A DNA stretch of 64,000 bases, from NCBI GenBank assembly GCA_910584575.1, contig CAJUBG010000003.1, forward strand, positions 34,422 to 98,421, read 5' to 3'. The position numbers were made by a program, and so were the translations under genes. The notes under the pieces are model-generated. The model saw nothing but the letters and a program-made list of their open reading frames with translations. It did not search any database and had not been told where the DNA came from. This document shows, one piece after another, positions 9,011-17,459 of the stretch. Every line of letters starts with the position of its first letter. Positions within the stretch are counted from its first letter, which is position 1. This DNA is from an uncultured Dorea sp. Its GTDB lineage: Bacteria > Bacillota > Clostridia > Lachnospirales > Lachnospiraceae.

Positions 9011-10186
9011 TTAGAATGCTTTACCTGCGAATTTCGCATAATAAAACTCGGATTTTTCTTCTGTTAGGGCAAAAAATTTCTGAAGTTTATTGATAATCCG
9101 TTCCTTCGGAGCCTGTTCCTCCAGATAATCCTGAATTACAGCTTGTATTCCTTGCTCTACGACTCTATTTGTCACTTTCTCAGTAACTTCACTTGTCACC
9201 TTTTCAGTTATCTCACTTGTCACCTTCTCAGTTATCTCACTTGTCACCTTCTCAGTTATCTCACTTGTCACCTTTTCAGTTATCTCATTAGTTACTTCTT
9301 CAATGAGCTCATTTCTAACCTCATTCGTTACTTCTTCTCTCATTTCTTCTTTTAATTCCTGGTGTATCTTTTCTGCCCAACTCCCCATCTGAGCTGCCTC
9401 CTTCCAAAGTTCCTCATTCTCAGAAAAATCAATGTACTCCGATACTGTAGCCATAAAATCTTCTTTATGTGGATACATAATTGCATTCAGAAAACGTAAG
9501 AGTTCGTATCCTTCATCCTCTTTATCTCCATTATACACCTTATTGCCCAGTTTGATAACCACTAACGTCATCAAATCATAATTTTCTTTTGCAACTTCAT
9601 TTACCGCTGTATTTTCTGTGTTTACTGTTTCATAAACCGATATGCTGTATCGGTCTTCCGGAGGAATATCATCTATACAAAGCCAGATTCCATAACATTT
9701 CTCAAGTTGATTATAGTCTGTTCCTTCCAGAGCTAAAGATAACTGGGAAGATAAACACCTTGCAAGATAATACATCCCCCTTTTTTCAATGGGATAACCT
9801 GGTTTATATGTCTTCTGTGATTCTACATCTATATGTAGATTAATCTGTATTGTTTCTGTTGAAAGCTGAGGATTCTTGGCACGAAACGCCAGATCAAAAG
9901 TAGATGTTTTCTCGTTTAGATGAATGAATTCTGCATTGTCACCTCTGAATTGTGTATTGGTTCTGCCAGGTGAAACTTCTTTTTCAGAGGTAATAGAATT
10001 GGCTTCTATGAATTCTGTTATTTTTTTTCGGCTGTATCCTTTGTATTCCTTAATCGTTCCTTGAAGGATGACTGCTAATATCTCTTTGCTCCGTAGGATG
10101 GTCTTACTTTGAATATCCAATCCTTCTATTTCTGCAGTAATCTGCATGGCGCTGAGTGTTTCCATGCTTCCTTTTAGTGTCTCCAT
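9011..10186 (-). CDS. PD-(D/E)XK nuclease-family transposase-like protein
   Basis: The 391-aa protein matches the PDDEXK_2 / Rpn-like type common in Clostridia. An N-terminal nuclease-like fold contains DLAFRAK near residue 97 and then INLHIDVESQKTYKPGYPI at about 115-135, where D and E-x-Q stand in the active-site positions. The C-terminal third is a long acidic helix built from repeats of VTSEITEK, followed by a short domain ending in FAGKAF. Family members are linked to recombination or act as domesticated nucleases; no terminal inverted repeats are visible here, so it is not clearly mobile. The ATG at 10186 follows GGAGG by eight bases. It is monocistronic and convergent with the HTH gene. 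Confidence 0.75.
   Translation of the reverse strand: METLKGSMETLSAMQITAEIEGLDIQSKTILRSKEILAVILQGTIKEYKGYSRKKITEFIEANSITSEKEVSPGRTNTQFRGDNAEFIHLNEKTSTFDLAFRAKNPQLSTETIQINLHIDVESQKTYKPGYPIEKRGMYYLARCLSSQLSLALEGTDYNQLEKCYGIWLCIDDIPPEDRYSISVYETVNTENTAVNEVAKENYDLMTLVVIKLGNKVYNGDKEDEGYELLRFLNAIMYPHKEDFMATVSEYIDFSENEELWKEAAQMGSWAEKIHQELKEEMREEVTNEVRNELIEEVTNEITEKVTSEITEKVTSEITEKVTSEITEKVTSEVTEKVTNRVVEQGIQAVIQDYLEEQAPKERIINKLQKFFALTEEKSEFYYAKFAGKAF
9170..9295. repeat. 24-bp in-frame tandem repeat inside the PD-(D/E)XK gene
   Basis: About five near-identical 24-bp units encode eight-residue heptad-like repeats (VTSEITEK and variants VTSEVTEK, VTNEITEK). The near identity at DNA level suggests recent expansion by slippage. 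Confidence 0.85.
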
Positions 10187-10281
10187 GCCATATCCTCCAT
10201 ATGGTGTGCCTTAACAAAGTGCCGTAATATGTCTGGGATGTGCTGCATCTCTTTGTTCTTAATAATGGTATAAAAATGATG

Positions 10282-10349
10282 AGTTGTCAACGTAAATCGT
10301 TCGACTTTTTTCGACTTTTTTGACTTTAATACCAGTTGTTTTGACAACT
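10282..10349. promoter_or_regulatory. Inverted-repeat cluster upstream of the second surface-protein gene
   Basis: AGTTGTCAA (10282-10290) and TTGACAACT (10341-10349) are perfect inverted arms. A third AGTTGT at 10334 forms a compact palindrome with ACAACT (10344-10349). Between them lie three copies of GACTTTTTT/GACTTT-like sequence (about 10302-10326). The position mirrors the 11-bp inverted repeat upstream of the paralogous gene at 7004. It may be a regulator-binding region; the protein is unknown. Confidence 0.45.
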
Positions 10350-10353
10350 ATAC

Positions 10354-10409
10354 GTCAAAATTCCATTTTACCGATAGATTTAACGATTTGATAAATTTAT
10401 AGAAAGGAT
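10354..10409 (+). promoter_or_regulatory. Leader shared with the surface-protein gene at 7004
   Basis: GTCAAAATTCCATTT (10354-10368), TAGATT fifteen bases after GTCAAA (10375-10380) and TGATAAATTTATAGAAAGGAT (10389-10409) repeat the leader of the paralogous gene. It leads straight into the ATG at 10415. Confidence 0.5.
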
Positions 10410-10414
10410 ATTAT

Positions 10415-13400
10415 ATGATGGGAAGGAAAAAGTTAAAATCATTAGCCGCATTTTTGGCGACAATGTCGGCATCGTTTTTTATACCATTGGTTGTGAACGC
10501 AGATGATTGTACTTCCATTTCAGCTACCGAGTGTATTGGCGGATGTAATGGACATACAATTAGTAATGATACAAAACGTATTCAGGTATCCGGTGGCCGT
10601 CATACAATTACTCTTGAGAATGTAAATATTGATACGTCGAAGGATGTTGATCCCAATGATCCTGATAAGCCTGTGTATTCTGCTTTTGATATTACAGGAG
10701 ATGCAACTATCGAATTGACGCTAGTAGGTAAGAATAGTTTAAAAAGTCCTGATGGATATGCTGGATTGCATATCCCGTCAGGGTCGCATCTGACAATTAA
10801 AGGTGAAGGCAGTCTGGAGGCTACAGGCGGTAATAACGGCGCAGGAATTGGTAGTCAGGGTATTGACGGTGCTTCCGGCGAAGTTACCATTGCAGTTGCA
10901 AAAACCAGTACCATTACTGCTACCGGCGGTTCAGCAGCGGCAGGAATTGGCGGCGGGCAAGGCGGCGGCTGCGGTAAAGTTACCGTTGAAAGCGGTAATG
11001 TGAAAGCAACTGGCGGCGATGGATATGTGGTTAAGCATCCAGTAACTGGAGACGAAGTGGGCAAGGTGGCTGGCGGTACAGGTATCGGAACTGGAGGAGG
11101 CGGCGTCGGGGGAGGAGAGATTGTCCTTAAGGGCGGCGAAATAACCGCTATAGGCGGCTTCTCTGATGTAGCTGACAACGATTCGCAACGTGCAGGTATC
11201 GACTGCCAGAAGCTATCTTCGGCAGGCGGAAGCGCGAATCTCTATTCTAATAGTCCAATATCTGATTCAACGAATATAGATGAGTTTAACGGCATTGTGT
11301 GGCAGCAGAGGAAAGATTCGACAGGCAAGTATGAGACAGTAGCGGGTGAGGCTTATGGGAGCGCTGTTTTGGATAAAAATATTGGAGCTCTTATACTAAA
11401 GATACGTCCGGGATGTTCTTTGACGATTCCTGCAAATACAAACGTTAGTATAAGCAATGGAGGTTCGATATTCGGAGATAAAACTACGAGTATCATTAAT
11501 GCAGATCAGCTTATAGTAAGCGGGCAGGCATATTTATCTCCTGATGTACAAAAAAAGGTTACATTAGATAAAAAGGATATTGTCATAACCACGCCTAATC
11601 TGGTATATACAGGCAAGAGCTTAGGCCATACCGAAAAGAATTCCAAAGATGAAGTTTATACTATATCGTCCCCAAGGCACACTAATTCGACAACATATAT
11701 TGTGGACGAGACGGGATGGGAGGCCAGGTATTTTAAAGGCGGCATTGAAGTAACTGAAATTAAGGATGCGGGATTATATCAGGTCAGATATAGTAATACA
11801 AATCCCAATGCAAATTACAGTAATTTTTCTTTTGAGGTTACCGTTGATAAAAGACAACTCGAAAGCAGCATGGTAAAAGATATTGACGATATGCTGTTCA
11901 CCGGAAGCCCACAGCAGCCTAAGGTAACATTAATGTATAACAACAAAGAGCTTGTAGAAGGCACGGATTATCAGCCACTTAATGCAGGCAGTTATAGCAA
12001 TAACGTAGAAGTTGGAGATAACACGGCATCTGTTAAGATTCTTGCTTCACAGAACGGTAATTTCCTAGGTGAGCTTGAAAAGAAATTCAGCATCAAGCCC
12101 GCAGTTCTTTCAGAAGATAGTGTAACAATCACTCCTGAGACAACAGTATACAACGGGAAAAAGCAAGAGCCTACAATCCAGGTGCTTCTCGAAGACGGAA
12201 GCGAGCTGGATAAAGATAATTATACAGTCACTCCTTCAACCGATAACTTTACCGATGCTACCGGCTCTGAGCCGATTGTATTTACCATAGAAGGAAAAGG
12301 TAATTTCTCAGGTAAGATTACCAAGAACTATACCATCAGCGAGGCGCCATTAACGCTTACAAAGATCAAACCAAAGGATCGTCAATATAATGGTTCCAAA
12401 GAGGTGGAGATTGAGGATGTACAATTTACCGGACTTGTAGGAACGGATAAACCGAGTGATATCACACTTGAATCAAAGGGTATTATTGAAAGTGAGAATG
12501 TAAATGAGAATGGATACAGCACGATTACATTCGATGAATTCAAACTTGGCGGTGAAAAGGGCAAGAATTATGTAGTCGCATCCCCGCTTCCAGGAGAAGC
12601 AATCACTCTGGATACACCGGTTATTATCAGCCAGGCAGACGCGCCTGCAACGCCGGAGATTAAGTGCACATATGAAGTAAGCGCTGATTATCCTGGCAAG
12701 TTTGTTGGAACAATGACAGTTGCCAACGCCGCAGACGGCGCTGAATATCAGTATAGATGGAAAGCCAAAGACAGCGAGGAATTCAGTGAATGGCAGACCA
12801 GCAACGTTTTTGATAATATTGTTCCTGGTGAAACATGGGTTATCGAGGCTCAGTCCATAGGTAATGAGAATATTAAGCAAAGCGAGATCGGTCAGACAGA
12901 GGTAACGTTTGAAAAGCTTGAAGAAAGCAAGGTTCCGGAAGGAATTACGATGGAATTTGCTTTGAATAAGGATGGAGAAACATATACTGCAACGGTTCTT
13001 CCGGAACTGCCAGAGCTTGAATACTTTATCGGAAAGTCAGATGAAGTGCCAGGCGAGGAGGATTATTTATCTGCTGAATCCGGAAGGAATCCTCACATGA
13101 AGACAGATTGTGAAGCAGCTACCGAGTACACAGCTTATGTAAGATTTAAAGAGACGGCTACTCATAAAGCAAGCGAACCCGTTAAGGTAACTGGCTTTAC
13201 AGAGACATTAGTTGTAAAAGAGCCAACCATATCGCTGCTCAGAGACGATAGCAGCGGCGGAAACGGCAGCGAAGATGATGCCAATAATGAGGGCAACGAA
13301 GGTAATACTGACAATGAAGGCAGCAACGAGGAAAGCAAAGCAAGAGAGACCAGCGCTGATGATATTACCTTAGGTGAGAATGAATTCCTTGAAACCGGAA

Positions 13401-14728
13401 AAGTAAAGATTACCTGTAAGACAAAGGGCGCAACCATTTACTATACCACAGACGGTACTGATCCGACAGATCAGGATAACGAGTATACAGGGCCTTTTGA
13501 AATCAACGGTAAGGGAGAAACCACGATTAAGGCATTTGCCATAAAGGATGGACGGGAGGATAGCCCGACTGCCTCCGCTACATTTACAAGAAGGCTGTTG
13601 AATGTAGAGACGCCTATAATCACACCTGAAGACGGCGAGTCATTTACCGGTTCGATTTTGGTTACGATTGAGTGTCCGACAGAAGGCGCTGATATCTATT
13701 ATACAACGGATGGAAGCGAGCCGGATGTAACGAACAAAAAGCAGAAGTATAAAGAGCCTTTCAGAATTAATACATCATCAACGATTAACGCCATTGCTGT
13801 TATGAAGGATATGGATCCCAGTGAGATGGCGACGGCTTCACTTGAGAAGTTAGAGAGCACGGTGAATGTATATTCAAGCCTTGCTACATTTGCGACAACA
13901 GGAGAAGATACGCAGAATAATCCGATTTCAGATGAATTGATGGATAAACTGGGAACCAAGGACAAGAAAGTTGCAAGTGAATCAATAGTTGCGCAGTTGA
14001 CCGCAGAGCTTTCTGTTATTGGTAGTAATGGAGATTTCACATATGACAGGATGAGGTTTTACGATCTTGTATTGAAGGTGAAAGTTGACAGCGAGCCTTT
14101 GCGTGACGCAACCGCTGATGATTTCTCAGAAGGCGGACTTACAGTCACAGTACCGTATCCGGAAGGAACCAGCCTGGAGGCTAATGATTTCGCGATAGCC
14201 CATATGTTTGGCTCAGGGGAAAATACCGGAAAGATAGAGACATGGCAGAACATAACTGTTACTAAGACTCCAAGCGGATTGCAGTTTACTGTTACAAGCG
14301 CGTCGCCTCTTGCCATTGCGTGGACAACAGCCGTACCAAACGGACCAAACAGCAACAACGTAAGCGGTGGTGACAATGTTGTGGATCCGGATGGTCCGAA
14401 CGGAGATAACAACGGAGATAATCAGGGAGACAACAATGGAGATAATCAGGGAGACAATAACGGAGATAATCAGGGAGACGTTACTGTAACCACGAATCCG
14501 AGAGATGGAGGCACAGGTGACGGATCTACTGCCGGCGGCAACTCAAGTACCACGGGTACCGGAAACGGCACCGTTTCCGATGCTGTCAGGTCTGCCGTAT
14601 CGTCTGTACTGCCAAAGACTGGAGACACCAGTAAACTTCTAGTATGGGTTGTTCTGGCGGTTGCGTGTGTGGCTGTCATTGTAGGTGTACAGCTCAAGGC
14701 TAAGAAGGGAAACAAAAAGAAAAAGTAA
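10415..14728 (+). CDS. Large LPKTGD surface protein with Gly-rich beta-repeats and two chitobiase-type modules
   Basis: This 1437-aa paralog of the protein at 2298-7004 has a signal peptide (MMGRKKLKS, hydrophobic core, cleavage after about VVNA). Residues of about 120-235 hold AGIGGGQGGG and GNVKATGG-type repeats. Several bacterial Ig-like modules with TVYNGK or RQYNGS follow. Two chitobiase/hexosaminidase C-terminal-type motifs, IYYTTDGTDPT (about 1007) and IYYTTDGSEPD (about 1094), come next. An Asn-Gly-Asp-rich spacer leads to the sortase motif LPKTGD (about 1399), a hydrophobic helix and a Lys tail. ATG codons at 10415 and 10418 are both possible; AGAAAGGA favours the first. It ends at a strong terminator, so it is probably separate from the Jet operon that follows. 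A host- or glycan-binding role is inferred. Confidence 0.85.
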   Translation: MMGRKKLKSLAAFLATMSASFFIPLVVNADDCTSISATECIGGCNGHTISNDTKRIQVSGGRHTITLENVNIDTSKDVDPNDPDKPVYSAFDITGDATIELTLVGKNSLKSPDGYAGLHIPSGSHLTIKGEGSLEATGGNNGAGIGSQGIDGASGEVTIAVAKTSTITATGGSAAAGIGGGQGGGCGKVTVESGNVKATGGDGYVVKHPVTGDEVGKVAGGTGIGTGGGGVGGGEIVLKGGEITAIGGFSDVADNDSQRAGIDCQKLSSAGGSANLYSNSPISDSTNIDEFNGIVWQQRKDSTGKYETVAGEAYGSAVLDKNIGALILKIRPGCSLTIPANTNVSISNGGSIFGDKTTSIINADQLIVSGQAYLSPDVQKKVTLDKKDIVITTPNLVYTGKSLGHTEKNSKDEVYTISSPRHTNSTTYIVDETGWEARYFKGGIEVTEIKDAGLYQVRYSNTNPNANYSNFSFEVTVDKRQLESSMVKDIDDMLFTGSPQQPKVTLMYNNKELVEGTDYQPLNAGSYSNNVEVGDNTASVKILASQNGNFLGELEKKFSIKPAVLSEDSVTITPETTVYNGKKQEPTIQVLLEDGSELDKDNYTVTPSTDNFTDATGSEPIVFTIEGKGNFSGKITKNYTISEAPLTLTKIKPKDRQYNGSKEVEIEDVQFTGLVGTDKPSDITLESKGIIESENVNENGYSTITFDEFKLGGEKGKNYVVASPLPGEAITLDTPVIISQADAPATPEIKCTYEVSADYPGKFVGTMTVANAADGAEYQYRWKAKDSEEFSEWQTSNVFDNIVPGETWVIEAQSIGNENIKQSEIGQTEVTFEKLEESKVPEGITMEFALNKDGETYTATVLPELPELEYFIGKSDEVPGEEDYLSAESGRNPHMKTDCEAATEYTAYVRFKETATHKASEPVKVTGFTETLVVKEPTISLLRDDSSGGNGSEDDANNEGNEGNTDNEGSNEESKARETSADDITLGENEFLETGKVKITCKTKGATIYYTTDGTDPTDQDNEYTGPFEINGKGETTIKAFAIKDGREDSPTASATFTRRLLNVETPIITPEDGESFTGSILVTIECPTEGADIYYTTDGSEPDVTNKKQKYKEPFRINTSSTINAIAVMKDMDPSEMATASLEKLESTVNVYSSLATFATTGEDTQNNPISDELMDKLGTKDKKVASESIVAQLTAELSVIGSNGDFTYDRMRFYDLVLKVKVDSEPLRDATADDFSEGGLTVTVPYPEGTSLEANDFAIAHMFGSGENTGKIETWQNITVTKTPSGLQFTVTSASPLAIAWTTAVPNGPNSNNVSGGDNVVDPDGPNGDNNGDNQGDNNGDNQGDNNGDNQGDVTVTTNPRDGGTGDGSTAGGNSSTTGTGNGTVSDAVRSAVSSVLPKTGDTSKLLVWVVLAVACVAVIVGVQLKAKKGNKKKK
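14395..14480. repeat. Short tandem repeat coding Asn-Gly-Asp-Asn-Gln-Gly-Asp spacer
   Basis: Units of about 30 bp reading GGAGATAACAACGGAGATAA with small changes encode NGDNNGDNQGD repeats just before the LPKTGD signal, and are likely to vary in length. Confidence 0.7.
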
Positions 14729-14741
14729 GATGATAATAATG

Positions 14742-14775
14742 GGATGCCGAGATATATTTTTCGGCATCCTTTTTA
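14742..14775 (+). terminator. Intrinsic terminator
   Basis: GGATGCCGA (14742-14750) pairs perfectly with TCGGCATCC (14761-14769), followed by TTTTT. It separates the surface-protein gene from jetD. Confidence 0.9.
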
Positions 14776-14857
14776 TATACTGTATTTTGGAATCAAACTA
14801 TGTTAATATTAAAAGGAAAAATATGTAAGTCTACGGAAATGGGGAAAGAATATAGAA

Positions 14858-15862
14858 ATGAAGCGTATATCCCTTGAAGCATTACTTCATACCCATCGGA
14901 ATGATACCTATGAGCAGCAGTATCAATACATTCTGGCATTAATCTCAGAAGGCAGAATAAAGCCTTTGAAGGCGTCCGGTACCAACGGAAAGCATCCTGC
15001 TCTATACTATGAATACTGGCAGATAGAGCAGAAGAAGGATTACAGTTCATTTGAAGAAGAATTAAAATATCAGCTTCACCCTATGATATCCATTGATTAT
15101 TACCTGACACATCTTAAAAACTATGAACAGGACAGGCAATGGATTATAAGGTTGAGTGAATATCTGAAAAATAGCAGGGAAAAATTGGATTATACAGAAT
15201 CCGCCAATGAACGCAGCTTTGAGATATGGAGTCACGAGAAGTTCTTAAGCCGTGGACAGGGAAAGCGGATATTGAAGAATTGCGGTTTGGAGGAGGAGTT
15301 CCTTAATATATACCAGACAACAGAGCCGATGGCCTATTATTCCCGCACAAGGCAGGTGCCGCAGAATATTCTGATTCTGGAGAATAAGGATACTTTTTAC
15401 AGTATACGGCGCCATTTGATGGAAGAATCAAGTAATAAGAACGTCAGAAGAATTCTTGGTATGGAGTTTGAAACGTTGATTTATGGCGCGGGAAAAGGGA
15501 TTCTGCGTTCCTTTCTGGATTTTGACCTGTGTGTGGAAGCGTATATGAAGGATGAAAAGAACCGGATTTATTATTTCGGTGATCTGGATTACGAAGGAAT
15601 CGGAATCTATGAGAGCCTTGTGCAGATGGTTTCCGGCAGATGGGACATCCTTCCATTTGTAAGGGCGTACCAGGCTATGCTTGAGAAGGCAGACAAAACA
15701 TGTGGAATGGAGAAGCTGCCGGATACAAAGGAACAGCAGAACCGGAACATACGGGAGGAGTTTTTCACACATTTCCCTGTGGAAATAGTGAACAAGATGA
15801 AGGCTGTACTGGAATCCGGAAAGTATATTCCACAGGAGATACTGAATATAGCTGATTTTTGA
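14858..15862 (+). CDS. jetD: Wadjet-like JetD, toprim-type nuclease subunit
   Basis: The 334-aa protein has a helical N-terminal region (about 1-160) and a C-terminal toprim-like domain. The conserved Glu lies in ILILENKDTF (E175) and the paired aspartates in YYFGDLDYEGIGIYE (D242, D244). That pattern is shared with topoisomerase VI A-type subunits and JetD (DUF2220). In Wadjet systems JetD cuts plasmid DNA that the SMC core has extruded, so these residues should bind metal. The ATG at 14858 follows GGGGAAAG. It is the first gene of the locus and is followed after 14 bases by the ATPase-nuclease gene, whereas jetD usually comes last. The family call is good; the exact Wadjet type is uncertain. 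Confidence 0.8.
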   Translation: MKRISLEALLHTHRNDTYEQQYQYILALISEGRIKPLKASGTNGKHPALYYEYWQIEQKKDYSSFEEELKYQLHPMISIDYYLTHLKNYEQDRQWIIRLSEYLKNSREKLDYTESANERSFEIWSHEKFLSRGQGKRILKNCGLEEEFLNIYQTTEPMAYYSRTRQVPQNILILENKDTFYSIRRHLMEESSNKNVRRILGMEFETLIYGAGKGILRSFLDFDLCVEAYMKDEKNRIYYFGDLDYEGIGIYESLVQMVSGRWDILPFVRAYQAMLEKADKTCGMEKLPDTKEQQNRNIREEFFTHFPVEIVNKMKAVLESGKYIPQEILNIADF

Positions 15863-15876
15863 TCGGGAGGTATAGG

Positions 15877-17448
15877 ATGGGAGTCTATTTGAATCCAGAT
15901 AACAGTAAGTTTGAAGAAGCGGTAAACTCTGCCGTGTATATTGATAAGACGGGATTGATAGAATATACGAATTCAGTTCTCCACACCATGCAGCACAATG
16001 TATGTGTAAGCCGCCCGCGCCGTTTTGGGAAGTCGATGGCAGCCAATATGCTGACAGCATATTATAGCCGCGGGTGCGATTCCAGAGAGTTATTTTCAAA
16101 ATACAGGATTTCACAAAGCGATGATTTCACAAAGCATTTGAATCAATATGATACTATTTTCTTAAATATACAGGAGTTTTTAAGCAGAAGCAGCGATATT
16201 CGGGGACTGATTGAGCGTATTAAGAGGCTCGTCCTGAGAGACTTGAAAAAGGCATATCCGGATATCGATTATTTTGACGATACTGATTTGGCTGAGTCTA
16301 TGCAGGATATTTACGCAGAGACAAAATGTCCCTTTGTGGTTATCATCGACGAGTGGGACTGCATTTTTCGGGAATATAAGATGAATCAGGAGGCACAGGA
16401 GATGTATCTCGATTTCCTGAGAGATTTTTTGAAGGATAAGGGATATATCTATCTGGCTTATATGACGGGAATCCTTCCGATTAAGAAGTACGGGACGCAC
16501 TCTGCTTTGAATATGTTTGATGAATTCTCCATGATTAACCCAGGCCCCCTTGCCTCCTATGTGGGATTTACGGAGGAGGAGGTTTTTAAGCTGTGTGAAA
16601 GGTATGGGATGGATTTGGAGGAGGTGAAAAGCTGGTATGACGGATATTCCTTCGGTGAGGGCATGTCTGTGTACAGTCCTCGTTCTGTAATAAGCTGTAT
16701 GCAGTTTGGTAAAATTGGAAACTACTGGAATCAGACAGAGACCTTCGAGGCTTTAAAGGTCTATATTGATATGAATTTTGACGGATTGAAGGACGATATC
16801 CTGAGCATGATTGCGGGAGAAAATGTACTAAGCAATACAGAAGGCTTCGCGAATGATATGACGACTTTTCGGACAGAGGATGATGTGCTGACGTTGTTGG
16901 TACATCTCGGATATCTGGGGTATGATTATGAAAACAAATGTGTTTTTATTCCCAATAATGAGGTGCGCGGGGAGTATGTAAATGCAGTGTCGGTTTCTGA
17001 TTGGGGGGAGATATCGGCAGCCCTTAAGAATTCTGCCGATACGTTAAATGCCATCTGGCAGGGACGGGCATCTCAGGTGGCAGAGGGAATACGGCAGGCT
17101 CATTTTGAGACTTCCCATATCCAGTATAATGATGAGAATGCATTGAGCTATACGGTTTCTCTGGCTTTGTATGCGGCGCGGAATTTTTATACGATTCATC
17201 GGGAACTGGCAGGGGGGAAGGGCTTCGCGGATTTGGTGTTTCTTCCCAGAAAGAAATTTTCAGATAAACCTGCTTTGGTGGTAGAGTTGAAATGGAATCA
17301 GAGCGCCGAAGGGGCAATCCGGCAGATACGGAGAAAAGAATATTGCCGGAGTCTGAGCGAGTACAAAGGGAATATCTTGTTGGTGGGAGTGAATTATGAC
17401 AAAAAGACACGTAAGCACACTTGCGTAATCGAGCAGTCTATTAAATAG
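15877..17448 (+). CDS. AAA ATPase fused to PD-(D/E)XK nuclease domain, inside the Jet operon
   Basis: The 523-aa protein opens GVYLNPDNSKFEEAVNS, the standard start of the AAA-ATPase-like/DUF1703 family. The P-loop-like RPRRFGKS lies at about 45-52 and the Walker B VVIIDEWD at about 154-161. The C-terminus has a PD-(D/E)XK fold signature: GFADLVF near 450 and VVELKW near 470. I chose ATG 15877 because GGGAGG precedes it by seven bases; a TTG at 15859 would overlap the jetD stop but has no ribosome site. The family is widespread and of unknown function, and may be a nuclease-NTPase in defence or mobile contexts. Tight spacing to jetD and jetA (11 bases) suggests cotranscription. It is not a canonical Wadjet subunit. 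Confidence 0.8.
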   Translation: MGVYLNPDNSKFEEAVNSAVYIDKTGLIEYTNSVLHTMQHNVCVSRPRRFGKSMAANMLTAYYSRGCDSRELFSKYRISQSDDFTKHLNQYDTIFLNIQEFLSRSSDIRGLIERIKRLVLRDLKKAYPDIDYFDDTDLAESMQDIYAETKCPFVVIIDEWDCIFREYKMNQEAQEMYLDFLRDFLKDKGYIYLAYMTGILPIKKYGTHSALNMFDEFSMINPGPLASYVGFTEEEVFKLCERYGMDLEEVKSWYDGYSFGEGMSVYSPRSVISCMQFGKIGNYWNQTETFEALKVYIDMNFDGLKDDILSMIAGENVLSNTEGFANDMTTFRTEDDVLTLLVHLGYLGYDYENKCVFIPNNEVRGEYVNAVSVSDWGEISAALKNSADTLNAIWQGRASQVAEGIRQAHFETSHIQYNDENALSYTVSLALYAARNFYTIHRELAGGKGFADLVFLPRKKFSDKPALVVELKWNQSAEGAIRQIRRKEYCRSLSEYKGNILLVGVNYDKKTRKHTCVIEQSIK

Positions 17449-17459
17449 GAAGGTACACA

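Noticed and set aside
9170..9295. Regular 24-bp repeats resembling a CRISPR array
   Set aside because: The repeats are contiguous without spacers and lie in frame inside a coding region.
10855..11188. Long minus-strand frames opposite the Gly-rich beta-repeats
   Set aside because: They arise from the glycine-rich codons of the surface protein and lack starts with ribosome sites.
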